DNA from: Chloroflexota bacterium
Lineage (GTDB): Bacteria > Chloroflexota > UBA6077 > CF-72
DNA: 8,004 nucleotides
Direction: 5' to 3'
Assembly (NCBI GenBank): GCA_019242065.1
Contig: JAFAWJ010000789.1
Span: 1 to 8,004, forward strand
This document shows positions 6,611 through 8,004 of this stretch, piece after piece. The position numbers were made by a program, and so were the translations under genes. How positions within the stretch are numbered: position 1 is the stretch's first letter; every line of letters starts with the position of its first letter. The notes under the pieces were generated by a model. That model made no database searches. It had not been told where the DNA came from and saw only the letters and a program-made list of their open reading frames with translations.

Positions 6611-6634
6611 CCGCCGGCGCGAGCGGGCCGGCGG
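6611..6634. repeat. GC-rich inverted repeat in the VOC upstream region
   Basis: CCGCCGGC (6611-6618) and GCCGGCGG (6627-6634) are perfect 8-bp inverted arms around an 8-base loop. The structure sits about 80 bases before the VOC start. It could be a leader hairpin or an operator; no T-tract follows. Confidence 0.4.
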
Positions 6635-6701
6635 GCTGGAAAGCGCACGGGCTCCTGGCGTAGGGTGTATCGCTCTGGCGACAACGTAGATCAGAAGACG
6701 T

Positions 6702-6706
6702 GGAGG
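6702..6706 (+). promoter_or_regulatory. Ribosome binding site of the VOC gene
   Basis: GGAGG lies 6 bases before GTG 6713. It selects this start over GTG 6665, whose extra residues look unlike a VOC domain. Confidence 0.75.
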
Positions 6707-6712
6707 CACGAC

Positions 6713-7486
6713 GTGACAGACGCTACTCCGAACTATGCGCCGGGTACCCCGCTCTGGGTAGACCTCACCAGTCCCGACGTTCAGGCCGCGGCACGCTTCT
6801 ATAGCGAGCTGTTTGGCTGGCAGGCGCAAGACCTGGGCGAACAGATGGGCCACTACACGATGTTCAGCTCGAACGGAAAAGTGGTCGCGGCCACCACGCC
6901 GCCGATGGCTCCCGGCAATCCGCCGGCCTGGTCGACCTACATCAGCACGGCCAACGTCCAGGAAACAGCCTCGCGAGTGGACGGGGCCGGCGGTAAAACG
7001 CTCGTAGCTCCAATGCAGGTGATGGACCAGGGCAGCATGGGCGTGTTCATGGACCCGAGCGGCGCGGTCTTCGCGGCGTGGCAGCCGGCGGCCATGCACG
7101 GCGCCGACCTGGTCAATCAGCCGGTGAGCCTGTGCTGGAACGAGCTGGCGACACGCGACCTGGATGCAGCCAAGGGCTTCTATTCGAAGGTGTTCGACTG
7201 GGGCGTCAAGGCGAACAAGATGCCTGAGGGTGGCGAGTACGTCGAGTGGCAGGTGGACGGCCGCAGTATCGGGGGCGCGATGGCGATGGGCGCGATGTAC
7301 CCGCCGCAGGTGCCAGCCCACTGGCTGGTGTACTTCGCGGTGGCCAACACCGACGAAACCCTGAAAAAGGCGGAGTCGCTGGGGGCCAAAGTGATGAGCC
7401 CGGCGATGGACATTCCCCAGGGCCGCTTCGGCGTGCTGAGCGACCCGCAAGGCGCGGCGTTTGCGATCATTCAGCTCAAGTCCTGA
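6713..7486 (+). CDS. VOC superfamily protein with two glyoxalase-like domains (CFP30B-like)
   Basis: This 257-residue cytoplasmic protein contains two tandem VOC (beta-alpha-beta-beta-beta) units, about residues 11-125 and 138-254. Each unit opens with the typical pattern: GTPLWVDLTSPDVQAAARFYSELFGW, written here as positions 11-36, and SLCWNELATRDLDAAKGFYSKVFDW at 139-163. Each unit closes with a DPxGA strand (MDPSGAVFAAWQ and SDPQGAAFAIIQ). The overall layout resembles Mycobacterium tuberculosis Rv0577 (CFP30B/TB27.3) and the many actinobacterial proteins named 'hydroxylase' or 'glyoxalase/bleomycin resistance'. The substrate is unknown, and metal ligands cannot be assigned with confidence. 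GTG 6713 is chosen as start because GGAGG (6702-6706) lies 6 bases upstream; an in-frame GTG at 6665 has no SD. It stands alone on its strand, with 360 non-coding bases before the thiolase gene. Confidence 0.9.
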   Translation: MTDATPNYAPGTPLWVDLTSPDVQAAARFYSELFGWQAQDLGEQMGHYTMFSSNGKVVAATTPPMAPGNPPAWSTYISTANVQETASRVDGAGGKTLVAPMQVMDQGSMGVFMDPSGAVFAAWQPAAMHGADLVNQPVSLCWNELATRDLDAAKGFYSKVFDWGVKANKMPEGGEYVEWQVDGRSIGGAMAMGAMYPPQVPAHWLVYFAVANTDETLKKAESLGAKVMSPAMDIPQGRFGVLSDPQGAAFAIIQLKS

Positions 7487-7499
7487 GTAGCCAACCGTG

Positions 7500-7530
7500 C
7501 GTCACAGGCCCGAAATTGCGAATTGTGACG
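7500..7530. repeat. Inverted repeat CGTCACA / TGTGACG downstream of the VOC gene
   Basis: CGTCACA (7500-7506) is the exact reverse complement of TGTGACG (7524-7530), with 17 bases between. The right arm is also the first member of the TGACG array. It begins 14 bases after the VOC stop but lacks a T-tract, so it is more likely part of a binding-site cluster than a terminator. Confidence 0.45.
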
Positions 7531-7599
7531 TCCGCATGACGCTTTCTCGGGCCCGCGTGACGCTTTTCGCCCGCCGCGTGACGGTTGGTGTGACGCTTT
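7526..7599 (+). promoter_or_regulatory. Cluster of TGACG motifs with near-helical spacing, possible regulator array
   Basis: TGACG starts at 7526, 7537, 7558, 7579 and 7591. The gaps of 11, 21, 21 and 12 bases are close to one, two, two and one turns of B-DNA. Three copies continue as TGACGCTTT (7537, 7558, 7591). The stretches 7537-7557 and 7558-7578 form an imperfect 21-bp tandem pair sharing the first nine and last five bases. An opposite-strand copy lies at 7500-7504. The cluster is about 250 bases upstream of the thiolase start. A binding site for an oligomeric regulator is an inference from spacing alone. Confidence 0.45.
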
Positions 7600-7640
7600 G
7601 TGGTTACGCTGAGCCAATGAACGGCGGGCGGGCGGCGGGG

Positions 7641-7745
7641 CGGAGGCGAGCGGAACAGGCAGGAGCGAGACGGGCAGGAGCGAGACAGGCGGGAGCGGAA
7701 CAGGCAGGAGCGAGACAGGCGCGAGCGAGACAGGCGCGAGCGAGG
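7641..7745. repeat. 15-bp tandem repeat (minisatellite), six copies plus one degenerate copy
   Basis: Six contiguous 15-bp units run from 7656 to 7745, with consensus CAGGCAGGAGCGAGA. Units start at 7656, 7671, 7686, 7701, 7716 and 7731. The copies at 7656 and 7701 are identical, and the last two are near-identical CAGGCGCGAGCGAGA variants. A degenerate unit (CGGAGGCGAGCGGAA) precedes them at 7641-7655. The period is a multiple of three, so all frames stay open and encode five-residue repeats such as QAGAR, but no convincing gene is seen. Copy number may vary between strains by slippage. Confidence 0.85.
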
Positions 7746-7832
7746 GCGGCGGAGTGCGCACGCCGCGGGGCAAGCGGGCGCGGGCGAATCAGGCGGCAGG
7801 CGTGGACGCGTCGTGGCGCACGACACAGGGGC

Positions 7833-7839
7833 GGAGGAG
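7833..7839 (+). promoter_or_regulatory. Ribosome binding site of the thiolase gene
   Basis: GGAGGAG lies 7 bases before ATG 7847, giving a well-spaced site that fixes the thiolase start. Confidence 0.75.
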
Positions 7840-7846
7840 CATCCAC

Positions 7847-8004
7847 ATGAGCAGCAGCAACCGCAACGGGAATGGCAACGGCAACCGCCCGCGCGAGGCG
7901 GTGATCGTCGGTGGCTGGCGAACCCCCTTCGGCAAACGCGGCGGCTACTTCAGTACCTGGCATCCCGTGGAAATGCTGAGCTTCACGCTCAAGGGGCTGA
8001 TCGA
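7847..8004 (+). CDS. Thiolase-family protein (acetyl-CoA acyltransferase), 3' end outside window
   Basis: Only the first 52 codons are visible. After a low-complexity Ser/Asn/Gly leader (MSSSNRNGNGNGNRP) the sequence REAVIVGGWRTPFGKRGG is the standard opening strand and loop of thiolases (compare EAVIVxAxRTPxGxxxG), and it continues PVEMLSFTLKGLI. Enzymes of this family make or cleave 3-ketoacyl-CoA, in fatty-acid beta-oxidation, ketone-body or polyhydroxyalkanoate metabolism. The catalytic cysteine and histidines lie beyond the window, so activity and exact substrate cannot be judged. GGAGGAG is well placed before ATG 7847. The upstream 360 bases carry the TGACG cluster and the 15-bp repeats, which would be in its promoter or leader. 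The Asn/Gly leader is unusual for a thiolase, which normally starts close to the first beta strand. Confidence 0.85.
   Translation, partial: MSSSNRNGNGNGNRPREAVIVGGWRTPFGKRGGYFSTWHPVEMLSFTLKGLI

Noticed and set aside
6536..7450. Upstream part of the long minus-strand frame that ends in the small CxxC protein
   Set aside because: Most of it is antisense to the VOC gene and has no recognisable domain. Only the last 71 codons are supported.
7585..7610. TTGGTG ... TACGCT as a promoter for the thiolase gene
   Set aside because: The spacer is only 14 bases and both hexamers are poor matches. A similar GGTACGCT near 5466 also lacks a -35.
7499..7610. CRISPR array
   Set aside because: The repeated elements are only 5-9 bases and spacings are 11-21 bases, far shorter than CRISPR repeats and spacers, and no cas gene is present.

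Overview
The window comes from a GC-rich bacterium (roughly two-thirds G+C by eye) that uses ordinary AGGAG-type ribosome binding sites and frequent GTG starts. The protein types would fit a Chloroflexota or Actinomycetota-like lineage. That placement is inference only, because nothing here fixes the taxon. No rRNA, tRNA, insertion sequence or CRISPR array was seen.

Region 1 (1-3412, plus strand) is a compact assimilatory sulfate-reduction operon. It holds the C-terminal two thirds or so of ATP sulfurylase (sat), then a ferredoxin-type siroheme sulfite reductase, then an APS-type reductase (cysH) with its CC/CxxC iron-sulfur cysteines. Together they convert sulfate to APS, sulfite and then sulfide. 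A strong GC hairpin follows cysH at 3421-3456. Region 2 (3611-4042) holds an unrecognised 143-residue protein with its own AGGAG site. An MFS_3-type exporter on the minus strand (4096-5346) converges on it.

Region 3 (about 5461-6249, plus strand) is the most unusual gene. Its product reads as the two KH domains of NusA followed by an S1-like domain, the reverse of the order in NusA (S1-KH-KH), and it has no NusA N-terminal domain. NusA-like coding continues upstream of the first usable start codon (GTG 5605) to a stop at 5458, with no ATG, GTG or TTG in between, so the 5' end is unresolved. Region 4 (6320-6535, minus strand) is a 71-residue protein with a CxxC...HGxCxxC metal-binding pattern. 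It is divergent from a two-domain VOC/glyoxalase-like protein (6713-7486, plus strand).

Region 5 (7487-7846) separates the VOC gene from a thiolase-family gene that runs off the right edge. This 360-base gap holds two distinct repeat structures. The first is a set of five same-strand TGACG motifs spaced 11, 21, 21 and 12 bases apart, close to whole helical turns. The second is a 15-bp minisatellite with six contiguous copies (7656-7745) and one degenerate copy before them. No known exotic system such as a defence island, BGC core or retroelement was recognised. The NusA-derived KH-KH-S1 protein and the repeat-rich leader of the thiolase gene are the best candidates for something undescribed.
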